NCBI RefSeq assembly: GCF_003952365.1
Contig: NZ_CP034443.1
Coordinates: 6,255,001 to 6,319,000, forward strand
Source: Mesorhizobium sp. M9A.F.Ca.ET.002.03.1.2
GTDB taxonomy: Bacteria > Pseudomonadota > Alphaproteobacteria > Rhizobiales > Rhizobiaceae
Length of the DNA: 64,000 nt
Reading direction: 5' to 3'
The notes below the pieces were generated by a model that saw nothing but the letters and a program-made list of their open reading frames with translations, searched no databases and was not told the origin of the DNA. Each line of letters starts with the position of its first letter. Positions within the stretch are counted from its first letter, which is position 1. Positions 16,551 to 25,204 of this stretch are shown in pieces. A program made the position numbers and the translations under genes.

Positions 16551-18269
16551 CTACCAGTTGAATGCTGCTGACGGTCGATCGGACACGCGACCCGATCCAG
16601 GCTCGGCGACACGTGGCGAAAGGAGATCCGCGCGCAAGGGCTTGTCCGGATCGATATCGGGGATAGCGCGGATCAAGGAAGCGGTGTAGGCATGCTGCGG
16701 TCGCGCAAAGACATCGGCGCTGCGCCCTTCCTCGACGATCTCGCCGCGATACATGACCACGACGCGCTCGCACAGATTGCGAACGATCGCGAGATCGTGC
16801 GCGATGAACAGCAGCGTCAGCGACATCCTGGCCGTCAGCGCACGAAACAGGTCGATGATCTGAGCCTGGATGGTAACGTCGAGAGCGGCCACGCATTCGT
16901 CGGCGATGATCATGCGCGGTTCAACTGCGAGCGCCCGCGCAATGCCGGCACGCTGGCACTGGCCGCCGCTCATGCTGCGCGGCTTGCGGTCGGCGAATTC
17001 TCGCTCCAACCCGACCAGGTCGAGCAACTCGCCGATGCGCGCCGGTATGTCCGCTGCTGCCTTGCCGTGGACGTGCAGCACCTCGGCCACCATTTCGCCG
17101 ATGGTCAGCCGCGGGTTCAGCGCGTTGAACGGGTCCTGGAACACCATTGCGGCCTCGCTCCGCAGTTTTTGCAGCGCCTTGGCACGGTTTTGGCCGAGAT
17201 CGACCCCATCGAAACTGATGTGGCCGGACGATAGCGGCGTCAGGCCGAGAACAGCGCGGGCAAGCGTGCTCTTGCCGCTGCCGGATTCGCCGACAATGCC
17301 GACTGTCTCGCCGGGCAGGATGCGCAGGCTGACGCCCTTGACGGCCGAAATCGTCTTCGGGCCTGCCGCGAACAGGCCGGCGCCGCTGGGGAAACGGACG
17401 TGCAGGTCGTCGATCTCCAGCAGTGGCCTGAGCGCCGGTTCGGGCTGCGCGATCGCTGTGGTCGCCACACCTTCGCCGGGCATGGACGGATGGCTTTCGA
17501 TCAGCGCCTTGGTATAGGGATGCTGCGGCGCAGCCAGCAGCGAGCGCTTGTCGCCCTGCTCCACCAGTTCGCCATTCCGCATCACGGCGATGCGATCGCA
17601 GGTTTGCGCCACGACCCCGAGATCGTGACTGATCAGGATGACCGACAGGCCGCGCCGGTCGCGAATGTCGAGCAGCAGCCGCAGGATCTGTGCCTGAATC
17701 GTGACGTCGAGGGCGGTTGTCGGTTCGTCGGCGATCAGAATTTTCGGATTGCTGGACAATGCGACGCCGATCATTGCGCGCTGGCGCATGCCGCCGGAGA
17801 ATTCGTGCGGATAGCCGTTATACTGGCGATTTGGGTCAGCAAAGCCGACCTGCGCCAGGATCTCGACGGCGGCAGCGTGGGCGGCACGCTGGCTGAGGCC
17901 CTGGTGATAGCGGATGCCTTCGGCTATCTGGTCGCCGACGCGCATGACCGGATCGAGATGGCTGGTCGGGTTCTGGAAGATCATGCCGATCTCGCCGCCG
18001 CGTACTTTCAGCATTTCGCGCTCGTCGGCGGTGACAAGATCACGGCCTTCGAGAAAGGCGGCGCCGCCAGTGATCCGGAGCTTCGGCGACGGCAGCAGCC
18101 GTACCAAAGCCCGGCAGAACAGGCTCTTGCCCGAACCGCTCTCGCCAACCAGGCCCAACACGTCGCCCGCGCCGAGATCGAGGGAAATCCGGTCGAGCAG
18201 AACGCGGCTCCCTGCGCCATCCTGCACAGCGACGCTAAGGTCGCGGACGCAGAGCAGCGCCGCACTCAT
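16551..18269 (-). CDS. Fused DppD-DppF-type peptide ABC transporter ATPase
   Basis: The 572-aa protein has two full oligopeptide-type ATPase domains. Domain 1 has Walker A GESGSGKS near residue 41, signature FSGGMRQR and Walker [13 protein letters not shown]. Domain 2 has Walker [10 protein letters not shown] near 328, signature [15 protein letters not shown] and Walker [13 protein letters not shown], where the usual Pro after Glu is replaced by Cys. After each domain the HPYT/HAYT segment is the usual oligopeptide-type extension. The start overlaps the stop of the DppC-type permease. In most rhizobial systems these halves are separate or fused like this; the fusion is not unusual. Confidence 0.92.
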   Translation of the reverse strand: MSAALLCVRDLSVAVQDGAGSRVLLDRISLDLGAGDVLGLVGESGSGKSLFCRALVRLLPSPKLRITGGAAFLEGRDLVTADEREMLKVRGGEIGMIFQNPTSHLDPVMRVGDQIAEGIRYHQGLSQRAAHAAAVEILAQVGFADPNRQYNGYPHEFSGGMRQRAMIGVALSSNPKILIADEPTTALDVTIQAQILRLLLDIRDRRGLSVILISHDLGVVAQTCDRIAVMRNGELVEQGDKRSLLAAPQHPYTKALIESHPSMPGEGVATTAIAQPEPALRPLLEIDDLHVRFPSGAGLFAAGPKTISAVKGVSLRILPGETVGIVGESGSGKSTLARAVLGLTPLSSGHISFDGVDLGQNRAKALQKLRSEAAMVFQDPFNALNPRLTIGEMVAEVLHVHGKAAADIPARIGELLDLVGLEREFADRKPRSMSGGQCQRAGIARALAVEPRMIIADECVAALDVTIQAQIIDLFRALTARMSLTLLFIAHDLAIVRNLCERVVVMYRGEIVEEGRSADVFARPQHAYTASLIRAIPDIDPDKPLRADLLSPRVAEPGSGRVSDRPSAAFNW

Positions 18270-19117
18270 TCGTGCACGCCCATCAGGTCAGCCAACGCGT
18301 CGCCCATCAGGCTGAAGCCGAATGCCAACAGCACGATGGAAAGGCCGGGGAACAAAGTGATCCACCAGGCCGTGGTGATGAATGATTGCCCGTCCGCGAC
18401 CATGACGCCCCATTCGGCGACGGGCGGCTGGACACCAAGCCCGAGATAGCTGATCGCAGCGCCGTTGAGCAGCACCAGCACCGCGTCAGACATGACAAAG
18501 ACGAGCGAGCCCGCCGCCGCATTGGGCAGCAAATGGCGGAACATGACGCGGCTGCGGCTGAAGCCGAGGCTGATAGCGGCGACGGCGTAGTCGCTGTTCT
18601 TAAGCACCAGGATCTGCGCGCGGATGAGCCGCGCATAGGATACCCAGCCCACCAGCGCCATGGCGATATAGAAACTGCCAAGGCCCGGACCCAGAATAGC
18701 GATGATCGATAACATCAGGACGAGGAATGGGAAGGCAAGGACGACGTCGACTATTCTCATGAAGATGACATCGACAATGCCGCCGAAGAAGCCGGCGATG
18801 GTTCCCAACGTGGTGCCTATGATGAAAGGGAACACCACGCCGATCACCGCAATCTGCAGGTCGATGCGCGCACCCCAGATGACCCGGGAAAGAATGTCGC
18901 GGCCGAAATTGTCGGTGCCTAGCGGGTGCGCCGGCGAGGGAGCCTGCAGCCGCGCTGCGGCGTCCTGGAAGATCGGGTCGTAGGGCGCGATGAAGGGTGC
19001 AAACACCGCCAGCACGAGGAACAGGCCGAGCACGGCTATTCCGGCGGCGAGCGTGGTTCGTCCGCCGAACAGCCGGCGCCATGACAACGGAAACGAGAGC
19101 GCCGATTGCCGGATCAC
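18266..19117 (-). CDS. Peptide ABC transporter permease (DppC-type)
   Basis: The 283-aa membrane protein has a typical DppC start with a first helix near residues 20-45, the APYDP and HPLGTDNFGRDILSRVIWGARIDL segments near 47-85, and the EAA-like loop near 178-200. It overlaps both neighbours by 4 bases and pairs with the DppB-type protein encoded just upstream. Confidence 0.92.
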   Translation of the reverse strand: MIRQSALSFPLSWRRLFGGRTTLAAGIAVLGLFLVLAVFAPFIAPYDPIFQDAAARLQAPSPAHPLGTDNFGRDILSRVIWGARIDLQIAVIGVVFPFIIGTTLGTIAGFFGGIVDVIFMRIVDVVLAFPFLVLMLSIIAILGPGLGSFYIAMALVGWVSYARLIRAQILVLKNSDYAVAAISLGFSRSRVMFRHLLPNAAAGSLVFVMSDAVLVLLNGAAISYLGLGVQPPVAEWGVMVADGQSFITTAWWITLFPGLSIVLLAFGFSLMGDALADLMGVHE

Positions 19118-20052
19118 AGCTTCACCCTCGGATCGACGGCGACGGTGACGATGTCGGCCAGGAAGTTCACCAGCACCGTGGCGCAGGCGAACACCATGGC
19201 GACGCCCTGCACGACCATGTAGTCACGCGAGAATATCGCGCGCACCAGCAATTGCCCCATGCCTGGCAGCGCGAAGACGCTCTCGACCACCACCGTTCCG
19301 CCGATCAGCCAGCCGATGTTGACGGCGAGAAGATTGACCGTCGGCACCAGCGAGTTGGGCAGGACATGACGCCAAAACACGATACTCTCCGGCATGCCGC
19401 GCGCTCGCGCCGCGGTGGCGACGTCGGATTCGAGCGCCTGTACCATCGCCGCGCGAAGGCTGCGGGTCAGGACTGCGGAGAGCGACAAGGCGACCGTGAG
19501 GCTGGGCAAAGCGAGATGGTAGAGTTTGTCGGTGAGGCTGTCGCCGTAACCAGACACGGGAAAAATGCCGAACCTGACGCTGAACAGGATGATCAGCATC
19601 AACGCCAACCAGAACGGCGGAAAGCCGATGCCGAGCGTGGAGACGATGCGTACGGCGTGATCGGGGAGGCGTGTCCGGTTCCGGGCCGCGAGCGCCGCCA
19701 GCGGCACGGCGATCAGGATCGACAGCACCACGCTCGAAAGCACAAGCGCCAGGGTCGGTTCCAGTCGCGTCGCGATCAGCCGCAGCACGTCGATCTTGTA
19801 GAGGATCGACTTGCCCATCTCGCCCTGGCCGAGATTGCCGATGAAGTAGAAGTACTGCACCCAAAGCGGCTCATCGAGGCCATATTGCGCGCGAATGCTG
19901 GCGATGGCCGTCGGGGTGGCGCGCGAGCCGAGCAGGACGCGTGCAGGATCGCCGGGGATGAGGCGGACGAGCACGAAGGTGATGATGCTGATGCCTAGCA
20001 GCACCGGCAGGAATTGGAGGGGGCGGTAGAGAACGAACCTATACCGGTTCAT
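19114..20052 (-). CDS. Peptide ABC transporter permease (DppB-type)
   Basis: The 312-aa membrane protein has a DppB-type N-terminus (LLGISIITFVLVRLIPGDPA), the YGLDEPLWVQY segment near 57-67, and the EAA loop AARARGMPESIVFWRHVLPNSL near 209-230. It starts 42 bp after the upstream hydrolase gene and overlaps the DppC-type gene, so the hydrolase and transporter form one operon. Confidence 0.92.
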   Translation of the reverse strand: MNRYRFVLYRPLQFLPVLLGISIITFVLVRLIPGDPARVLLGSRATPTAIASIRAQYGLDEPLWVQYFYFIGNLGQGEMGKSILYKIDVLRLIATRLEPTLALVLSSVVLSILIAVPLAALAARNRTRLPDHAVRIVSTLGIGFPPFWLALMLIILFSVRFGIFPVSGYGDSLTDKLYHLALPSLTVALSLSAVLTRSLRAAMVQALESDVATAARARGMPESIVFWRHVLPNSLVPTVNLLAVNIGWLIGGTVVVESVFALPGMGQLLVRAIFSRDYMVVQGVAMVFACATVLVNFLADIVTVAVDPRVKL

Positions 20053-20094
20053 GGCTGCTCGAGGCTCTCCTACGCAAGTCGCGAGGCAGCGGTT

Positions 20095-20994
20095 TCAGAT
20101 ACATCGGCCGGTCCTGTGCCTCGACAGGAATTCGGTCAGGATAGGATAATACACCTCCGGGTTCTCGTAGAAAGGCATGTGGCTGGCGTTTGCGATGATC
20201 CTGAGCTCGGCATTGGGCAGGCCCACTTTCATGCGCAGGCCGCAGGCCGGCGTCAGTTCGTCATATTCGCCATGCGTGATCAGCACCGGAACGGTGATCT
20301 TGGGCAGGTCGGGCACCCGGTTCCAGTCCTTCAGGTTGCCGATGTAGAGAAATTCATTGGGACCTTGCATGGCGGTGTAGGGACCCATGTTCCAATCGTC
20401 GAGCGATCGCCGCACCGGCGGCGGCCAGTCGGGCAACCGGCAGACATGGCGGTAATTGAGAATGGTCACGGCGGCAGCGTATTCGGGATGGTCAAACGTA
20501 CCCTGCGCCTCGTGCTTCTGCATCATCGCCACCGTTTCAGAGCCGAGCGCGGCGCGTAGCCGCTCCAGCTCGACGATCAGATGCGGCATGTCCGCGACCG
20601 TGTCCTCGAGAATGAGCGTGCGCAGATTGTCGTGATAGCTCAGCGCATATTCGATCGCCAACCAGCCGCCCCAGGAGTGGCCGAGCATATGAACCCTGCC
20701 AAGGCCAAGCGCCTTGCGCACGGTTTCGGTCTCCTCGACATAGCGGCTGATTGTCCATAGCGTGGCGTCCTCGGGTCTTTCCGATGCGCCGGTGCCGAGC
20801 TGATCGAAGGCCACGACGCGATAACCCTGATCCACCAGGCACGAATGCGACTCGCGCAGATAGTCGCACGGCAAGCCGGGCCCGCCATTCAGGCAAAACA
20901 CCGTCTCGCTCCCGCTGCCGAAGCTGTAGGCGACCACGCGAAAACCGTCGACGGTCACTTCAATGCGGTCGTCCGGCGTCATCTCGCGCCACAT
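20095..20994 (-). CDS. Proline iminopeptidase-family alpha/beta hydrolase (PipA-like)
   Basis: The 299-aa serine hydrolase has the oxyanion-hole motif NGGPGLP near residues 36-42, DQLGTGAS near 64-71, nucleophile elbow GHSWGG with Ser about 109, Asp in GEYDEL near 248, and His in ASHMPFY near 274. This is the S33 pattern of proline iminopeptidases and related amidases. It is the first gene of the minus-strand operon containing the peptide transporter and is divergent from the LuxR gene. In the OryR/PipR family such pip genes are the direct targets of the LuxR protein. A 20-bp dyad lies about 72 bp upstream of the start. The substrate may be an N-terminal-proline peptide or a small amide. Confidence 0.88.
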   Translation of the reverse strand: MWREMTPDDRIEVTVDGFRVVAYSFGSGSETVFCLNGGPGLPCDYLRESHSCLVDQGYRVVAFDQLGTGASERPEDATLWTISRYVEETETVRKALGLGRVHMLGHSWGGWLAIEYALSYHDNLRTLILEDTVADMPHLIVELERLRAALGSETVAMMQKHEAQGTFDHPEYAAAVTILNYRHVCRLPDWPPPVRRSLDDWNMGPYTAMQGPNEFLYIGNLKDWNRVPDLPKITVPVLITHGEYDELTPACGLRMKVGLPNAELRIIANASHMPFYENPEVYYPILTEFLSRHRTGRCI

Positions 20995-21015
20995 GCCGAG
21001 TGCTCCTGGAGTATT

Positions 21016-21032
21016 TGCTCAACATTTGAGCA
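21016..21032. promoter_or_regulatory. Perfect 17-bp dyad between pip-like gene and luxR
   Basis: TGCTCAA-CAT-TTGAGCA is a perfect 7-bp inverted repeat with a 3-bp spacer in the divergent promoter region. It lies 22 bp from the hydrolase start codon and so is likely within the 5' leader or promoter of that gene. It differs from the 20-bp box shared by the two hydrolase genes, so it may bind a different regulator or form an RNA hairpin. Confidence 0.5.
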
Positions 21033-21066
21033 TGATTAAATTTTAGCGGAATGGCGGGTCTACGAC

Positions 21067-21086
21067 AGCTATAAGAAGTGATAGGT
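21067..21086 (-). promoter_or_regulatory. Candidate LuxR-solo operator, copy 1
   Basis: On the minus strand this reads ACCTATCACTTCTTATAGCT, an imperfect dyad of the form CTATMA-N4-TGATAG. It matches 17 of 20 positions of the box at 21908-21927. Both copies have the same orientation relative to the hydrolase gene they precede. Size and symmetry fit a lux-box-type operator. Copy 1 lies 30 bp before the luxR start and 72 bp before the hydrolase start, so it could control both. Confidence 0.65.
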
Positions 21087-21116
21087 TCGTTTGGTTCTGG
21101 ATTGTTGGAGCGGAGT

Positions 21117-21884
21117 ATGCTCGACGAAATCTCACCGTTGCGGCAGCGCTTCGACAGCCAAGATAGCTTGGAAGGCCAGGTCGACGAGATCTATCAGAGG
21201 GCAAAGGGGCTCGGCTTCGACGGCCTGGTCTACGACTACACGCCGGTGCCGTTCGACCTCGACGGAAGCCTCAATATTCCATCGCTGCTCAAGCTACGAA
21301 ACATGGCCGAGGACATGCACGACTACTGGTGCGTCCGCGGCTATTTCCGCATCGACCCGGTGCAGATCTTGGCGACGCGCACATCTGCTCCGTTCTTCTG
21401 GAGCTACGATGCAGATGCCGAGACCCGCATCAAGTGCTTTCTGACCGAGGAGACGGCTCCGGTCGCGCGCTACCTGCGCGAGCGGGAAGTTTTGAGCGGC
21501 GTCACAGTGCCGATCCACATGCCGCACGGCGACTACGCGACGGTCACGGCAGTGCGCTTCGGCCGACGAGCGGGCGACGAACAGGATGCGTTGCGCCATA
21601 TTGCGGACTTCAGCCTGCTCGCTCACGTCTTTCACGAAGCCGCCTTCTCGCTGTTTGACGACGACTCCATGCGCTCAGCAGGGGCGGCGCGACTGACCGA
21701 GCGGGAGCGCGAATGCCTGCGTTATTCCGCGCAAGGACTTTCAGCCAAGGAAATCGCGCGCATCATCAACAGGGCCGTACCGACGGTGGTGCTGCATCTT
21801 AACAGCGCGGCGAAAAAGCTCGGCGCTAGGAACCGCACGCAAGCGGTGGTTAGGGCCTCGCACTACCGGCTGCTGGAGCACTGA
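21117..21884 (+). CDS. LuxR-family solo of the OryR/PipR (plant-signal) subfamily
   Basis: The 255-aa protein has an N-terminal autoinducer-type binding domain and a C-terminal LuxR helix-turn-helix ([26 protein letters not shown], about residues 189-214). Aligned by the invariant Asp80-Pro81 and Trp95 (TraR D70, P71, W85), the positions equal to TraR Trp57 and Tyr61 are Met67 and Trp71. This W57M/Y61W pair marks the subfamily (OryR, PsoR, XccR, NesR, PipR) that answers plant compounds rather than acyl-homoserine lactones. No luxI-type synthase is in the window. Flanking proline-iminopeptidase genes and a peptide transporter complete the known locus type. Start chosen at 21117, with GGAG about 6 bases ahead; the GTG at 21078 would lie inside the operator. 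Confidence 0.93.
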   Translation: MLDEISPLRQRFDSQDSLEGQVDEIYQRAKGLGFDGLVYDYTPVPFDLDGSLNIPSLLKLRNMAEDMHDYWCVRGYFRIDPVQILATRTSAPFFWSYDADAETRIKCFLTEETAPVARYLREREVLSGVTVPIHMPHGDYATVTAVRFGRRAGDEQDALRHIADFSLLAHVFHEAAFSLFDDDSMRSAGAARLTERERECLRYSAQGLSAKEIARIINRAVPTVVLHLNSAAKKLGARNRTQAVVRASHYRLLEH

Positions 21885-21907
21885 ACAGCCTACCCTTTCC
21901 CAATGTG

Positions 21908-21927
21908 ACCTATCAGTTGTGATAGCT
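21908..21927 (+). promoter_or_regulatory. Candidate LuxR-solo operator, copy 2
   Basis: This reads ACCTATCAGTTGTGATAGCT. It holds the perfect inverted repeat CTATCA-GTTG-TGATAG. It sits 52 bp before the second hydrolase gene and matches copy 1 at 17 of 20 positions in the same relative orientation. The repetition upstream of both pip-like genes is the reason for assigning it to the LuxR protein encoded between them. Confidence 0.7.
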
Positions 21928-21979
21928 GCCGAGCGTTTGGCAACCGCGCTAAAATCGGCCCGCAGCGAAGGAGGCGCAG

Positions 21980-22884
21980 GTGACCGCATTGGAAACGGTA
22001 GAAGCCCATGCACCGTTCGGCACTTATCGCACCTGGTATCGTGTCACCGGCCAGTTGGACTCGTCCAGGCTGCCGCTCGTGGTCGTGCATGGGGGCCGGG
22101 CTGCACTCACGATTATGTCGATTCTTTCAAGGATATCGCCACCCTCGACGGCCGCGCGGTCGTTCACTACGACCAGGTCGGCAACGGCAATTCCACTCGG
22201 CTGCCGGAAAAGGGCGCCGACTTCTGGACGGTGTCTCTGTTCCTCGACGAACTCGGCAACCTGCTCCACCATCTTGGCATCAGCGAGCGCTACGCACTGC
22301 TGGGCCAATCCTGGGGAGGCATGCTCGGGGCCGAGCATGCGGTGCGCCGACCGCCGGGCCTGAAGGCGCTGGTGATTGCCAATTCGCCGGCCAGTATGCG
22401 AACCTGGGTTGCCGAGGCAAACCGGTTGCGTCGTGGCCTGCCGCAGAACGTGCAGGAAACGCTGCAGCGGCATGAAGACGCCGGCACTATCACCGACCCC
22501 GCCTACATCGCCGCGTCGCGCGTCTTCTATGATCGCCATGTCTGCCGCGTCGTGCCATGGCCGCCCGAAGTGGCGCGTACTTTCGCGATCATGGACGAGG
22601 ATAATACGGTCTATCGCAACATGAACGGTCCAACGGAATTCCATGTGATCGGAACGCTGAAGGACTGGACGATCGAGGAACGCCTGCCGCTCATCGAGGC
22701 GCCGACCCTGCTGATCTCCGGCAGGTTTGACGAGGCAACGGCGGAAGTTGTCCGGCCCTATGTCGAGCGCGTGCCTGGTTGCCGTGCGGTGGTGTTCGAA
22801 AACTCTAGCCACATGCCGCATATTGAGGAGAAGGACCGCTGCATGGCTGTGGTGTCGGGGTTCCTCTGCGAGATTGAAGAGTAG
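21980..22884 (+). pseudogene. Second proline iminopeptidase-family hydrolase, frameshifted at a G run
   Basis: A strong ribosome site (AAGGAGG, 21967-21973) precedes a GTG start at 21980. The first frame reads about 38 residues up to VVVHGG. The expected GGPGCTHDY continues only in the frame one base over, so one G is missing in the run at 22091-22095. Downstream the frame is intact: YDQVGNGNS, nucleophile elbow GQSWGG, GRFDEA and HMPHIEE. If the shift is real, the oxyanion-hole motif is destroyed and the protein truncated; if it is a sequencing error, the gene is normal at about 300 residues. It is a diverged paralogue of the 20095-20994 hydrolase. Confidence 0.85.
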
Positions 22885-23014
22885 TGGTGGTCACGATCGA
22901 AGCGAAGGCGATGAGTGGGAGAATAATCACAGATCGAGAGGGACATGCGTGCGATGGATCTCTTGCAGAGACCCAAGAACAGACGCCACTGAGCGCCCTA
23001 GCCTGTGCATGTTC

Positions 23015-23761
23015 TTAGGCGCATACCTCGAGGATAGCCAAATTTCGGGAACGGATAGTCCAGCAGCGCACCCACCGGTCAACGAACCTCGCCACTAGCT
23101 TGGTAGGGATTGGTTTACCATCTCGGATCGCAGCTGTGATTGTGCGATCGAACCGTTTGTCGCGTCGCCGCCTATTCAGATAGGCCCTCAATCGGTCGGG
23201 CTCGCCGGAGAGCAGTTCATAGCGGGCTCGGGCAACATAGTCGCTTTGAACCGTGGTGAGCCCGATCACCCCGCCTTCCCTGCGGCCAGTCACCCTGTTG
23301 ACCCGCCCGACCACCTCCAATGCCGCCTTTGTCGGATCGCTGCCTTGGCGAGGCCCTCAGAAAGGGCAGCGCGAATGCTCTCCTGCTGGTCGGCAACTAT
23401 ACTGCGGATCAGGGTCGACGAGTGGTCGCGCAGCCAAGCCTCTGCGGCCACATTGCGGGCATCCCACCCTACCACGATCTGAAATCCGCTCGGGGAGCGA
23501 AGCGCCGGCATTTGCTCAACGGTGGCAACGCCGCCGCCATTGAACGCCTGCCGGATTGCCTCATCCAGCGGTCGGAAAGCCGACTCGTCGAGGCTCATTG
23601 CCACAAGCGCTCCACAACCGGCGGAGGACTATGTTGGACTGAATGTCGTCGATCGCCTCGATCCAGGCAGCACGAAGCATCGGCTCGTGAGTGGAGACAA
23701 GCTGTTCGAATCGTTCGCGAGGTGATAGGCGCTTGAGCATGGGGACTTTCAGACCACGCAA
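23015..23761 (-). pseudogene. Phage head/minor capsid protein relic (two frameshifts)
   Basis: Three consecutive minus-strand frames (23761-23561, 23604-23290, 23320-23015) together read as one protein. It includes a helical N-terminus with RERFEQLVSTHEPMLRAAW, a middle with AEAWLRDHSSTLIRSIVADQQESI and an end with VNRVTGRREGGVIGLTTVQ and RRRRDKRFDRTI. That final block is typical of head-morphogenesis (Mu gpF/minor head-like) proteins of rhizobial prophages. It requires two frame changes (near 23600 and 23310) and also lacks its usual C-terminus, so it is inactive. Confidence 0.6.
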
Positions 23762-23808
23762 CGCGGTGTTGCTGGCTTATTTCTGTATTTTCATGTCAGT
23801 GAGGGGCA

Positions 23809-23976
23809 ATGGCCAGCACACCTTTGATCGGTATTCTGATCACCTTCCTTGTCATCATTCTGGTGTTGTATCTCGTAAACCGATTGCCGCTTGACGGTCG
23901 TACCCGCCAGATCGCCCGGGTTATCGTGATCATCATCGGCATCATTTCATTGCTGAAATACCTCGCGGTGTTTTAA
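23809..23976 (+). CDS. Small membrane protein, probably of prophage origin
   Basis: The 55-aa open frame starts MASTPLIG and has two hydrophobic segments (about residues 5-23 and 37-52) separated by a short basic loop. GAGGGG lies just ahead of the ATG, closer than ideal. Such two-helix mini-proteins are common in prophage regions, and the preceding relic is phage-derived. The function is unknown. Confidence 0.5.
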   Translation: MASTPLIGILITFLVIILVLYLVNRLPLDGRTRQIARVIVIIIGIISLLKYLAVF

Positions 23977-24166
23977 GCCGCCACGAAAGCGACGTAAGCC
24001 ACCGGCATTCCAGCCGGCGGGATCGGCTGCAGATCCTTCATGACCAGCACCGCTCAGCTTCGTGAGGTCGACGGTCTGGATCGATCCGCCACCGCGGCGC
24101 ATAGGGAGCCGCCGCTTTCATCACGCCTGCCTGGGTCCGCCTTCGCATCACGCATGACCTTCAGGC

Positions 24167-24986
24167 GGTTCTGTCGCAAACTCTTCGGTAATGACGGTGA
24201 GGGCATGAAGGCTTCTTGGTTTCGAGGGAGTTCGTCATGTTCAAGGGCCGCCATTTCGACCAGTCGGTGATCCTGCTGTGCGTACGCTGGTACCTCGCCT
24301 ACAATCTGAGCCTGCGCGATCTGGAAGAGATGATGGCGGAACGTGGCCTGAGGGTCGATCACTCCACCGTGCATCGCTGGGTCGTCCGCTTCGCACCGCA
24401 GCTGCTGGAGCGTTTCAACCGGCGCAAGCGGACCGTCACAGGCAGTGGCACATGGATGAGACCTACATCAAGGTCGGCCGCCGCTGGATGTATCTGTGTC
24501 GCGCCATCTACAGCGTGGGCGACACGGTCGAGTTCTTGTTCAGCGAACACCGTGACCTGCGGGCGGCGAAACGCTTCTTCAGAAAGGCGCTGGAGCGCCA
24601 TGGCCGGCCCCAGCGCATCGTCATCGACGGCAGCCAGACCAATCGGGAGGCAATCATCACCTGCGACGGTGAAAGCCGGCTGCGGGATCGCTCGCGGCGT
24701 TCCTCGAAACCGATCCGCATTCGGCGGAGCCAGTATCTCAACAACCGGATCGAGCAGGACCACCGGCGCATCAAGCGCCGCATCCGATCAATGCTCGGCT
24801 TCAAGTCCCAGGCGAGCGCCGCAAACATCCTGTCCGGCATCGAGATGATCCACATGATGCGCAAGCGACAGGCGAGGTATCCCTACAATCCCAGCCCGTC
24901 GATCGCCGAACAGTTCGAAATCCTCGCCGCCTGAATGTCCCGAGCCCACGCTGATCGCATCCCTCACGCGAGTTTGCGACAGAACC
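24167..24986 (+). mobile_element. IS6-family insertion sequence
   Basis: The 820-bp element has matching terminal repeats (GGTTCTGTCGCAAACT on the left, its complement on the right). The 8-bp flanks differ (CTTCAGGC versus TGGATCGA), so no target duplication remains, as happens when IS6 copies recombine. A solitary end of the same element lies at 9708-9754 in opposite orientation. The two bracket about 15 kb that includes ltnD, the Cpx-like unit and the LuxR-solo locus. Confidence 0.88.
24237..24934 (+). pseudogene. IS6-family transposase with one frameshift
   Basis: The first frame encodes the start MFKGRHFDQSVILLCVRWYL and a helix-turn-helix DHSTVHRWV. After about 70 residues the frame breaks near 24444, where the usual GSWHMDETYIKV is split by a one-base loss. 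The second frame continues with the catalytic Asp in MDETYIKV, second Asp in IVIDGSQTNREAI, and Glu in NNRIEQDHRRIK. Both halves are otherwise well kept, so the loss is recent or a sequencing error. Confidence 0.85.
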
Positions 24987-25204
24987 TGGATCGAGTCGTA
25001 CGGCTGGTAACGCGCAAGCCACTGCTTGGCGAACCTATTGGCGACCCGTGGCGAACCACCCTATAAATCATTGATAAATAACGACAATGGTGGGCCCGGA
25101 GGATGTGCCGGGACCGTTGATTTCATTGGCTTTCTCGTGGGCCAAAATCAGAAATCTTCCCGTATCGCTCCGTATGGTTCCGCGCCTAAGCAAAGGACGC
25201 TGCA

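Noticed and set aside
25088..25103. TGGTGGGCCCGGAGGA, like the complement of a tRNA 3' end
   Set aside because: Only about 16 bases match and no tRNA body follows; could be an old attachment-site trace but is too short to claim.
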